DNA of 32,832 nt, taken from positions 1 through 32,832 of the forward strand of contig BPTO01000019.1 in NCBI GenBank assembly GCA_023705985.1. Direction: 5' to 3'. Every line of letters starts with the position of its first letter. The first letter of the stretch is position 1. This DNA is from Candidatus Heimdallarchaeota archaeon (GTDB lineage: Archaea > Asgardarchaeota > Heimdallarchaeia > Heimdallarchaeales > Heimdallarchaeaceae). The notes below the pieces were generated by a model. The model was not told where the DNA came from, ran no database searches, and saw only the letters and a program-made list of their open reading frames with translations. The position numbers and the translations under genes are program-made. Shown piece by piece: positions 16,230 through 25,500 of the stretch.

Positions 16230-17816
16230 TTACTCTTCTTTTGCACTCAGTTGCTCGCGTAATTTTTGATAGAACAGCTCATCATCTTCCACTGGTGAAA
16301 GTCCACCTTCTGTTACAATCCCAGTTCGTTCCGCTTCTTGGTATTGTCTTTCTACATCTAGCACGGGTTCAATAGCAGATTCTAATCTTGATGAAAGTCT
16401 CTCTTGTATGAAACCTATTAACACTGTAAAGAGAAGTATGAACACTACAATTGGAATAAGTAGCAACACTACTCCTTCTGGTTCATACATTTCTAAGGAA
16501 TTGTATATTGAGGCTGGATAGCGCAGTACAAATAGTAGTACATTTGGATTTAAAATTACATATAATCCAACAATCATTATTCCCACTCTAAACACTACAG
16601 AAACTAACACATAGACAATCGTCATTAGCGGAGATATCGCCACTGAAGCTCCTACTAGCTTGTCATCTATTGTTGAATCACTTGCTACTAGCCCATCATG
16701 ATATCTTTGGAGTCTACTAGTGAGCTTGTCTTTTTGTCCTCCAGGTTTCGCGAACAGTGAATCTGATGCTTTGTCAATCATGAGAGCTACACCTGCAAAA
16801 CCAAATTTTCTTGATACAGAGCTTCCTGTACTTGTGATTGACTTAGAGGCTTGTTTTTCTTCAGAATCTTCTCCTTCTTCAGCCACTTCATGTGTTAACT
16901 TTGCTGGATCAGTAGACGTTATACCTAGCCTGAAATCTTTCAATCTATCTAAAGATCGTAACACACGCTGATGCCTGTTCTGTGTGGGGTTGAGAATCTG
17001 TGAAATATACGATATTTGGAGTGAGATTTCCAAGAACATATACGAAGCTAAAGCTACCATAACAACATTTGAACTAAACATATCTCCGATATTACTGGAA
17101 GGAATGAAGGAAAATACATCTGGAGAATCTTGCCTAAAGAGGAGTTGAACACTGCTATAAAAAACAATAAATTGTGACAGAACAAATGCTGTCGCAGCTG
17201 AACGCATATCAGCACGGAAAATAAAAGCAAGAATAGCTATTCCTAATAGAATAATAGCAAACCAAAGAAGAGATGCACGGTTAATAGTTTTTAATAGATC
17301 CCCTTCCAGACTAAAAATGCTACTGAAGTATCTCGCAAAAGGAGAAAAGAGAAAATCTGGAACTGTAGCGCTAGAAGGAACAGCAAATAGATCATCAAGC
17401 CCTAAATTACTAATCGCATTTTGCATCGCAACAGGAACATCAACATTATTGAAAAGATCAACATTGAGAAAAGCTCTAACAGTATTCAATATAGCTACTG
17501 CATCTTGAGGAGTACCAGCTGCATTAACAATAGGTATCAAAACAAGGAAGGGGAGGGTAAAGAGAACGATTACTATAAGCTGAATGAAAATGAAAATCAT
17601 TTTGAGAGTATCAAGAAGATGACCTTCAGGGAATTTAGCGGTATTATCAAAATCAATAAGATCAAAGAGAGTTATTGATAACCATACAATGGCTCCAACA
17701 GCTATAAGACGACCAATAACGTTAGTTGCCATAGTTTGCATGCGAGCACCACGGAGACGTCGCTGGACACCGCGGATGCCGAGGTCAATGAAACCAGAAT
17801 CTGAGAGAGAGTCCAT
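16230..17816 (-). CDS. Polytopic membrane protein of the MoxR/DUF58 operon (528 aa)
   Basis: I do not recognise a named family. About eight membrane helices are visible: near residues 32-54, 67-100 (long, probably one plus a re-entrant part), 181-198, 205-228, 245-270, two within 390-430, and one near 450-475. A charged loop between helices (about 280-370, with GEEDSEEKQ-like acidic and Ser-rich parts) and an acidic C-terminal tail are likely cytosolic. It begins seven bases after the DUF58 gene with a near-perfect GGTGAT ribosome site six bases before the ATG, so it is co-translated with that gene. Last gene of the operon. It may be the membrane platform for the MoxR/vWA pair (inferred from position). 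Its 5' portion shares the CGN-rich codon usage of the neighbouring gene's 3' half. Confidence 0.8.
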   Translation of the reverse strand: MDSLSDSGFIDLGIRGVQRRLRGARMQTMATNVIGRLIAVGAIVWLSITLFDLIDFDNTAKFPEGHLLDTLKMIFIFIQLIVIVLFTLPFLVLIPIVNAAGTPQDAVAILNTVRAFLNVDLFNNVDVPVAMQNAISNLGLDDLFAVPSSATVPDFLFSPFARYFSSIFSLEGDLLKTINRASLLWFAIILLGIAILAFIFRADMRSAATAFVLSQFIVFYSSVQLLFRQDSPDVFSFIPSSNIGDMFSSNVVMVALASYMFLEISLQISYISQILNPTQNRHQRVLRSLDRLKDFRLGITSTDPAKLTHEVAEEGEDSEEKQASKSITSTGSSVSRKFGFAGVALMIDKASDSLFAKPGGQKDKLTSRLQRYHDGLVASDSTIDDKLVGASVAISPLMTIVYVLVSVVFRVGIMIVGLYVILNPNVLLFVLRYPASIYNSLEMYEPEGVVLLLIPIVVFILLFTVLIGFIQERLSSRLESAIEPVLDVERQYQEAERTGIVTEGGLSPVEDDELFYQKLREQLSAKEE

Positions 17817-17823
17817 ACCATAA

Positions 17824-19266
17824 TCACCCTTGACGTTGCATTCGATTAAATTGAGCTAAAACTGTTGGCATAAAATCATCAGGACCAACAGAAACAGAAG
17901 TTGCATCAAAGCCACGGAGAGCTTTAAACATAATTTGGCGCTCACCAAGCTGTTTTTCAACAAGTGCATGACCAATCATCTGCTCAACAGGAGAAAGCTG
18001 CTGAGAAACGATTTCAAACCAAGGACCGAAGGGAGAGACAACAGTAATGTTATGTTTACGAGCACGAGCACGACGAACAGCAGGAATAATCTTTTGAGGA
18101 TGCGATTCAAGGTCAGAAATGACAATTAGGTAAGCAGAACGCTTAACACGTTGAAGAATAAAGTCAACAGCATTCTCAAGATCACCTTCACCCTCAGGTT
18201 TAGCATGAGCTAAAGCTTCAAGGAATTGGAAAAGTTGTGCTCGGACACCGGTAAGCTCAATAAAAGAACGAACCTTGGAATCATAAATACATAAAGCAAC
18301 AAGATCTTTTTTCTCAAAAGCAAGATGGATGAAAAGAACAGCACTACGAATAGCATACTCAAGTTTAGTATTTCGGGGAAGACCAGCACCCATACTAGCA
18401 GAAGAATCAAGAACGATAACGACGCGAATATTTTGCTCAGCTTCATACTCACGAACCATCATTTTCTGAGTACGACTATAAGCTTTCCAATCGATAAACT
18501 TGAATGCGTCACCAACTTGATATTCACGAATACCAAAAAAGTCAGTACCCATCCCCTTGATTTTAGTGCGGTGGAAACCAAAAAGGAGACCAAGCTGACG
18601 CTTCTTACCGATCATCTCCATCTTACGGATATCCTCGTAGCTAGGATAAACTAATATCGTTGTCTTTGTTTTTATCTCTCCTTCTGTTGCATAGAATCCC
18701 ATTCTATCTCTAATTATTACTTTTGTTGGACCTATATCAAACTCTCCTCTTATTGGAATCCTTACAATATACCCAAACGTTATTTCTTCTCTTGGATTCA
18801 ATTGTGTTACGATAAAGTTTTCTCCTAAAATTAGATCAAATACTTCTGGTATAGCATCATATATTTCTATTGTTGGTATTTGGTTTACTGATTTGTTTCT
18901 TGCTGTTACTTCGATGTAAACATAATCTCCTGCAAATGCTTTTGTTTTAGCTACTCTTCTCTTTATCTCTATACTTTTCGGGTTTGCTCCTAGTCTATAA
19001 AATGGCAGCCCTAATAGTACTGAAAATATTAGCATTACTCCCGCTATTATAAAATACCAAATCAATGTTGCATCTTTCACGTAGAAGTGGACTACGTCCA
19101 TAATTCCGAAACCTTGTGCTTCTGCTGTCGACCCATTAAGTGTTATTGGTTCTGTTGTAAAGGAAGCTATAATATTATTCAGTGACAGATATCCTGCTAA
19201 CGCGAAACCAATTGAAATCATTACAATTCCGGCAAAAACTAGCCATCCGCCTCTACGTGTGAACAT
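17824..19266 (-). CDS. DUF58 / von Willebrand A domain protein, membrane-anchored (480 aa)
   Basis: Two N-terminal membrane helices (about residues 7-29 and 68-90) precede a beta-sandwich segment (about 100-205) and a DUF58-vWA domain. The DUF58 signature is present: GTDFFGIREYQVGDAFKFID, then WKAYSRT, then VREYEAEQN. An intact MIDAS metal motif DSSAS lies at 287-291. Such proteins are partners of MoxR AAA+ ATPases in bacteria and archaea. The pair is thought to help metal insertion or assembly of membrane or secreted complexes. The gene lies 166 nt after moxR, separated by a hairpin and a TATA-like run, so it may have a second promoter. Odd point: Arg codons are mainly AGA/AGG before about position 18640 and almost all CGN after it. 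Family firm; client unknown. Confidence 0.9.
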   Translation of the reverse strand: MFTRRGGWLVFAGIVMISIGFALAGYLSLNNIIASFTTEPITLNGSTAEAQGFGIMDVVHFYVKDATLIWYFIIAGVMLIFSVLLGLPFYRLGANPKSIEIKRRVAKTKAFAGDYVYIEVTARNKSVNQIPTIEIYDAIPEVFDLILGENFIVTQLNPREEITFGYIVRIPIRGEFDIGPTKVIIRDRMGFYATEGEIKTKTTILVYPSYEDIRKMEMIGKKRQLGLLFGFHRTKIKGMGTDFFGIREYQVGDAFKFIDWKAYSRTQKMMVREYEAEQNIRVVIVLDSSASMGAGLPRNTKLEYAIRSAVLFIHLAFEKKDLVALCIYDSKVRSFIELTGVRAQLFQFLEALAHAKPEGEGDLENAVDFILQRVKRSAYLIVISDLESHPQKIIPAVRRARARKHNITVVSPFGPWFEIVSQQLSPVEQMIGHALVEKQLGERQIMFKALRGFDATSVSVGPDDFMPTVLAQFNRMQRQG

Positions 19267-19356
19267 TCTTGTCTTACACCTATTATTTCCAATTCACTTG
19301 TTCTAACTATAGTTCTTATATTTTTCCCAATTAGGAATCTTTACTGATTAACTTAT

Positions 19357-19390
19357 ACTTTCTCCACTCTGAGAAGAGAAAGGAGAAAGT
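19357..19390 (-). other. Perfect 9-bp stem hairpin between moxR and DUF58 genes
   Basis: ACTTTCTCC at 19357-19365 pairs exactly with GGAGAAAGT at 19382-19390, with a nested CTCT/AGAG stem and a GAGA loop. It sits in the longest gap inside the operon. No U-run follows on the minus strand, so an RNA-processing or stability element, or partial attenuator, fits better than a classical terminator. Confidence 0.5.
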
Positions 19391-19432
19391 TTTGTCACTT
19401 ACCTACTTAAGACTTGTTTTCTTCTTTTTTCT

Positions 19433-20428
19433 CTAAACAGGCACAACAAGATTCCTTAGAATCTCATCTACAACCATTGTTCCAGTTGTTCCTTCAAGTT
19501 CAGCTTCAGGCTTCATCTGCAACCTGTGAGAAGTTGCTATTTTTGACACTCTTTTTATATCATCGGGGATGACATAATCTCTTCCTCTCATAGATGCAAC
19601 AGCTTTTCCAGCGTTGAGAAGGGCTATGCTACATCGTGGACTACCACCTAGTATAAGTCTTGGGTCTGTTCTTGTTGCGACAACTAGCTCTCGGATGTAA
19701 TTAATAATATCCTCATGTACATATACTCTTCTTGCAACAGTTTCAATCATTTTTGTTATTGTCATAGGAGTAGTTACTCGTCGAACAGTTTTGCGGATTC
19801 CTTTATGAATTAATTCAATAATCTCTTTTTCTTCATCAGGAGATGGCAAGTCTACAAGAAGTTTGAACATGAAACGATCAACTTGTGCTTCTGGCAATGG
19901 GTAAGTTCCTTCTTGTTCTATTGGATTCTGTGTGGCAATAACTAAGAATGGTGGTTCAAGCTCAAATGTTGTTCCTTCGACAGTGACTTGTTTTTCCGCC
20001 ATTGCTTCTAATAGCGCAGCTTGGGTTTTTGGTGGACTTCTGTTAATTTCGTCAGATAAGACGATATTACAAAATATTGGCCCTTTTCTCATTTTGAAGG
20101 TTCCAGCTTTTGGGTCATAAATTGTTGTTCCAACAACATCACTTGGTAGTAAGTCGGGTGTGAATTGTATTCTCTTAAAATCGCACCCTAGTGTTGCTGC
20201 AAAATACTTAGCCATCACAGTTTTTGCAATTCCAGGGACTCCTTCTAATAGACAATGTCCTCCTCCTAGAAGAGCAATAAACATATCCTCTAGAATATCT
20301 ACGTTGCCTATTATCACTTTTTCAAGTTCGCTATAGATTTCTTCCCAAACACGTTTAACATCCTTCGGTGTAACATATGTTTCTGTTTCTGCTTGTGCCT
20401 GTGCTTTTGCTGGTTTTTCTTCACTCAT
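19433..20428 (-). CDS. MoxR-family AAA+ ATPase
   Basis: This is a 331-aa AAA+ ATPase of the MoxR branch. Walker A is GVPGIAKT at residues 63-70, Walker B ends in DE at 126-127 followed by the MoxR-typical INRSPPKTQAALLEAMAE, sensor I is ATQNP, and the EGTYPLPEAQVDRF segment with a winged insert is characteristic. The lid domain contains GGSPRCSIALL (sensor II region). MoxR proteins remodel or load cofactors onto vWA-protein-bound clients. The vWA partner is the next gene. I place the start at the ATG at 20428, preceded by GGAAAGTGA with good spacing. A GTG at 20437 would add three residues without a ribosome site. The N-terminus is an Ala/Gln/Glu-rich flexible tail. Family certain; client inferred. 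Confidence 0.95.
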   Translation of the reverse strand: MSEEKPAKAQAQAETETYVTPKDVKRVWEEIYSELEKVIIGNVDILEDMFIALLGGGHCLLEGVPGIAKTVMAKYFAATLGCDFKRIQFTPDLLPSDVVGTTIYDPKAGTFKMRKGPIFCNIVLSDEINRSPPKTQAALLEAMAEKQVTVEGTTFELEPPFLVIATQNPIEQEGTYPLPEAQVDRFMFKLLVDLPSPDEEKEIIELIHKGIRKTVRRVTTPMTITKMIETVARRVYVHEDIINYIRELVVATRTDPRLILGGSPRCSIALLNAGKAVASMRGRDYVIPDDIKRVSKIATSHRLQMKPEAELEGTTGTMVVDEILRNLVVPV

Positions 20429-20464
20429 ACTTTTCACTTTCCATTTCTTTTTTTATTTTTTACT

Positions 20465-22150
20465 CTACGATATTCTATCCATTAAATCTTTAATGAATGT
20501 CATTATAGTCAAAAATTCAGTTTCTTTCAATAAACGAGGTCTTCCCAAAAAGGCATCAATTCGTCTTAATTGAGGAAGAATATTTTTAACTTTCAAAGAT
20601 GGATCTCTTTCCAAAAAGAATTCCGTTACTTCTCTTGGTGTATTAAGAGGACTACCAGATATTTTTCTAGCTCCTCTCAATAATGCTCTATATAAGAGAC
20701 TAATCGCTTCTTTGAATGCTCCTGTCTCGGTGATTCTCCTTATTTCCCTTTCGAATCTTGATTTTCCTGCTTCTCCCCTGTATTTTGTCCACAATACAGG
20801 TGTTAATCTTGTTTTCTTTGGAATAAGAGGATAAGCTAATACTGCAATAAATATAGGTATAAAAGGAGCGTATAAAGGAAACATTGACATTTCAGTTATA
20901 AAGCGCATCAAAGTCATTGAATATATAGAAGCACTATAGAATTTTTGATGAACATGTCCTTCATCAAATATAATAGGGTAGGGTTCCCCTGCAGTCATGT
21001 TAAGATCCTGTGTGGCATAATCAAACAAGTTTTGACAGAATCTTAAATTGTCATTATCGTCAGTTTTTTCAATCCATTTGTTAATAAAAATATCTGGATC
21101 GCCAATCATTATAATTTTACCATTACCTATAGGTAGCGTCATCATAGGGGCAAATTTTACATTTCCCCACTCATCTTCATCAGGGGTTGCTGTCCCTTCT
21201 TTTGCTGCACGAAAATCTGACTCTAACCATGCAGATTTGGAAGTATAAAATGGTAAAAACGGCAAGAATTGATCTTCTATTGATCTGCCAAATAGAGACA
21301 AGGATACAGCTTGCATTGGCATCCAATCAGGTTGATAGATTTTCACAGTCTGTGGAACACCTTGGTCAATGTATACACTATGATTCATTTTTATGCTAAT
21401 AACAGTACCAAACTCCATTTGCACACCCTTGGTAATCCCATTAGTTAATGGGTTCGTCCCTTCAAACTCTTTTAAAAGTGGCTGAGCTGGATTAGTAGTA
21501 TAACTTTCTGCATCCATCAATACTGAATTATTGAAACCAATACCTTTTAACATCCCTGCAATCATAGTGAAAATAAGATCCCCTCCTTCCTGTGTTACAT
21601 TTCCAAATAATTCGGATAATGAAGTTATTGTTCCTCCACTTACTGAAGCGACATCATCCCAAGTTTCTAATAAATTGAAGAGTGGTTCAAATATTTCAGA
21701 ACCTGTTCCGTAATCATCTGCAATAATTAAACTTCCACCTCGTGCAAGGAACGCTATCATTGAAATAGTATCAGCTTGACTATATTTTGTTGCTGGTCCA
21801 ATGACTGTTACTACAGCTGATCTATTGAATCTATTTAGAATATTAAGCGATGACATTCCATTTAATATCTCGTATTTCTGTCCATAAGCAGTTGTTTCTT
21901 GTTCTAAATACAAGCGTACGCTAGAAAGCCCATCCCATCCTTCATTGTATATTGAGAACTTTGTCCCAAAGCTACCTAGACCTACCATTCCTAGAAATAT
22001 AGGTACCACTATTACCATGAAGAGAAGAAACATTGCAATGGAGTACTTCGTAAAGGAAGGACGCCAACTAAACTTTCTTCTTGATGCTCTTTCGCTTCTT
22101 GACAACTTTCTTCTTTGTTGACTTCTTCTTTTGTTTTCCTCTTGGCTCAA
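20465..22150 (-). CDS. DUF4350-like membrane protein with a DUF4129-like cytosolic tail (561 aa)
   Basis: A strongly basic N-terminus (Arg/Lys-rich, residues 1-35) is followed by a membrane helix (about 36-60), an ectodomain, a second helix (about 422-445) and a cytosolic tail of about 116 residues. The ectodomain includes VVTVIGPATKYSQADTISM and LARGGSLIIADDYGTG, typical of the DUF4350 fold (amidotransferase-like, usually non-catalytic), with later GNGKIIMIGDPDIF. The tail contains LLYRALLRGARK and NTPREVTEFF, a DUF4129-type pattern. DUF4350 and DUF4129 genes commonly neighbour MoxR/DUF58 genes. The start is uncertain. The frame opens with TTG at 22150, overlapping the preceding gene by 83 nt. 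A TTG at 22105 would shorten the overlap. Next comes moxR after a short gap. Confidence 0.8.
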   Translation of the reverse strand: MSQEENKRRSQQRRKLSRSERASRRKFSWRPSFTKYSIAMFLLFMVIVVPIFLGMVGLGSFGTKFSIYNEGWDGLSSVRLYLEQETTAYGQKYEILNGMSSLNILNRFNRSAVVTVIGPATKYSQADTISMIAFLARGGSLIIADDYGTGSEIFEPLFNLLETWDDVASVSGGTITSLSELFGNVTQEGGDLIFTMIAGMLKGIGFNNSVLMDAESYTTNPAQPLLKEFEGTNPLTNGITKGVQMEFGTVISIKMNHSVYIDQGVPQTVKIYQPDWMPMQAVSLSLFGRSIEDQFLPFLPFYTSKSAWLESDFRAAKEGTATPDEDEWGNVKFAPMMTLPIGNGKIIMIGDPDIFINKWIEKTDDNDNLRFCQNLFDYATQDLNMTAGEPYPIIFDEGHVHQKFYSASIYSMTLMRFITEMSMFPLYAPFIPIFIAVLAYPLIPKKTRLTPVLWTKYRGEAGKSRFEREIRRITETGAFKEAISLLYRALLRGARKISGSPLNTPREVTEFFLERDPSLKVKNILPQLRRIDAFLGRPRLLKETEFLTIMTFIKDLMDRIS

Positions 22151-22550
22151 CTACTTCAACATCCTGTTCTCTTATACCTCTGAAACAGATATCTAATCGC
22201 TGTATAGCCTCTTGATAGTCTTCATAAGTGACTTCTCTGTCAGTATAACGAGCAATTTCAAAGGAGACCATATACTCATCCATTACTTCTGCGGAAATGT
22301 TCGCCTCATTAGATATTTCAAAACCAAATTCACGTCCAGTTGTATTAGAAGAACGAGTCATATTTAATAAATCATGAGCAATGGTTGTTAAACCTCCAAA
22401 TGAAGCGATTACAGCTCCGCGATAATCTTGCCTTTGCTCGAAGATTCTAACATCTCCCATGACTGTATTAAATATTTGATCTAATCTCTTAACCTGTTTT
22501 TTCCTTTTGAAGAAACCAAATATACCTCTGTTACTCAACTTTCTTTTCAC
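22068..22550 (-). CDS. Small stand-alone DUF4129-like protein with Lys-rich tail (160 aa)
   Basis: No membrane helix is visible, so it is probably cytosolic. The central part (about residues 25-130) parallels the cytosolic tail of the upstream 1235-aa protein. Here GREFGFEI, VMDEYMVSFEIARY and VTYEDYQEAIQRL line up with TPMEFAFLL, MATITYYFEKARY and ITEEDYNAGVRALL there. This is a DUF4129-like helical module. The C-terminus (about 138-160) is almost pure Lys/Arg with Ser/Val. The start is a GTG at 22550, six bases after the upstream TAA, within AGGTG. The 3' end overlaps the DUF4350 gene by up to 83 nt. A soluble copy of a domain that its two neighbours carry as membrane-attached tails suggests it docks at the same site, possibly on the MoxR/vWA machine (inference). 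Confidence 0.75.
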   Translation of the reverse strand: MKRKLSNRGIFGFFKRKKQVKRLDQIFNTVMGDVRIFEQRQDYRGAVIASFGGLTTIAHDLLNMTRSSNTTGREFGFEISNEANISAEVMDEYMVSFEIARYTDREVTYEDYQEAIQRLDICFRGIREQDVEVVEPRGKQKKKSTKKKVVKKRKSIKKKV

Positions 22551-22556
22551 CTACAT

Positions 22557-25500
22557 TTATGTTTCGATTTCCATTTTACTAATTTCTAGTTGATCTATAG
22601 TTTTAAGGAGTGCTCTCACTCCTGCATTATAATCTTCTTCGGTTATAGGTTCATGACTATAACGCGCTTTTTCGAAATAATAAGTTATTGTAGCCATAGT
22701 TTCTCTTTGGATTTCAGCTTTTGCTGCTAAGAGAAAAGCAAATTCCATCGGTGTTTGATGTTTATATCTTGGAAGTTCGTAGAACTCTCTACCCACACCT
22801 TCTACTACGTTCCACATTTTTATTAAACCTTCCTTATATCTTCCCTCAGCACCATCTCTTTTTATTTCTTCAATAATTTCTCTTAGGTAATCTCTTAATC
22901 TTCTTCTAAGAGTTTGTTTTTTAGCATAGGTTTGTAAAGAGTGTCTATTAATCCAGAAGAATAGAACTATTATAACAACAACTAAACCACCAACAACTCC
23001 ACCGATGAGTGCACCGATGTTTAATTCAGTACCACCACCAGGAGGAATAACAGGGGGAGGATTAACAACACTTAATTGCACAAGAGGTGTAGTAAGCAAA
23101 TTATTGACAATATCATATGATAGTAAATTGTAATCTAATGGAAAAGGATCGACACTTGTTTCATTTAAGAGATAATCAGAAAGATCTAATGATGCAAAAT
23201 ATGTATTTGTTGTTCCAACTTGAGTTAAAATCACAAGTATTGTCTGTCCATTATAATCAACATAAACTGTAACATTTTGTATACCTGATCTTTCATCAGT
23301 AAGAATTATAGTAAAATTAAGAACAGTATCGGCTTCTATAACTATGCCAGTATAATCAACAACTAAACCACCAGGGCCAATTACAGGAGCGTCAGAGTCT
23401 ATAGCTGCTAGATTTCTTGTTATACTTGTGATTGCATTGTTTACGGGATTTGCATTATCATAAGCAATGTAGTACCATGAGTACTCGTAATTATAGTCTG
23501 CGTTTAAGACATAAAACCACTGGTTAGTACTGGGAACGTTTGTCATCAATTCGCCATTTTTATAATTTTCTTCCCAGACACCACTACCTTCCACACTTCG
23601 ATTAACATAAATTCTTACAGATGAAATACCTGTGTATATTGAACTGTCATTAACAAAAACTGTAATATTAAACCAAGGATTATCTAGTTCTGGAGATGTT
23701 AAGGAAACTGGATCTCCTTCTTCCACTGGTTCTTCATAGTCCCCTATTTGATACTCATTATAGTGTGTACTATTATATAAAAGATATATCCATCCAAAGG
23801 TTACATCGTATTGTGCAACAGCTTGTCTTGTTCCATTAGCAAATAAACCATAACCTGCAAAATCTTTGACCTCAATGTAATATTGAATGTAATTTTGTGC
23901 ATACATCGTACTTATATTTAAAGTAGCTTCATATTGACCCCCCCCAATATCGTATAAAGTAATATTATCCCATATTACTATTACACCTACACCCTCTTCA
24001 TAAATTTGGTAAATCAAAGTTACATAGTTTATACCCGTTCCCACATCTGAAGCAGTTACAGTAAACGTAACATCAAAATAAGGTTCATGTGGGACTACTA
24101 CTAATGGGTCTGGTGTTCGTATTTCTGCTGTTATTTGAGGTACATCATAATCTGGACCATAAATGTAAATTGTATGAGTTATTGACTCAGCATAAACCAA
24201 TCCAGGAAGAACGTTTGCTGTAATTACAAGACCAGCAGGATAAGCTATTGATAGATCTAACCCACTGCTATCCAAATCACTCACAGTATAAAGGACATAG
24301 TGAGTATCGTTAGTTACTCCATCAGGAAGATTATTTACTTCATATCCTGCAAGAGTGATTGAAATCGTCGCACCTAACGGTTTCCTACCAAATTGATCTC
24401 TCACTGTAAGATTATATGCTTGAGCTGTTAATGAAGAATAGAAAGTATTGTTGAATTCTGTCCAATCAGCCACTGGATCATCTAGAGGATCAGTGAAAGT
24501 TAAAGTAAGATCATAATAGGTGTTAAAGGTGACGTTTGTTGAAACTACCCCTATTACATTATAACGATAAGTTGCTTGGGTTTCATTTAAAGCCGTTACT
24601 TGAATAGTTTTAAAAGCTGTTTGATTTGCAAAATCTGGAACAATTTTATTCAGTATTTTGTTCCCACTAGCTTCTGTTGTAGCCACCATTGATGCAACTT
24701 CTGGAAAGGTTATGTTGAATCTTGAAAGAGGTGCCTTATTTCCAGCTTCATCGATAACGGTTATATCATAATAAATGGTTTCTCCTGGAGTGTAGAAATT
24801 CCCACCAGGATTATTATATAAATTAATTACAATTGTGGTGATATTTATTGCATAATGAACTGTTAAATCATCATCATTCAATAGAGCTGCTCCAAATTCA
24901 GATGAAAGAGCCTCGAAATGGACATTTATAGTATCCGTGATATCCGTAACATCGCTTGTAAGATCATAAGTTTTCTGGATTTCGGCTTGTAAATCGGTTA
25001 AAAGGTCTTCTACAATATATACTCCTCCACCGCCAGTTATAGTTACTCTTATTGTCCTACTAGGCTCAGCACCATTATCTGAAGTTAAATTAGCAAAAAC
25101 AGTGAAAGTAGAACCATATACAACCTCCACTGGCGTTTTTGTTTTTGATATTCCCACTACAAAATATGCATCGACAACTACTTGGTTGTCTGTCTTTGTA
25201 GTGTTATAATAAGCGAGGAATCTATCGTTTTCTGGGTCAACAGAATCATTATCTCTAAAGAATGTTAACCCTAATGGCGCAAAATTATAGAATACAGTTA
25301 TGTCTACGTCTTGTACAAGAAGAGGAGCTGTTCCAGAATAAATATCGTTGTAGGGGGAAATTATACCAAAAGTACGATTACCATTGAAATCTGTTCCACT
25401 AACCCACCACTCCACCTTAAGGGTATATTGATCGCCTTGTGTGTCTGCTACTGACCCATTATCAAAATAACATTGACTAGTAATAGTATAACCTTGACCT

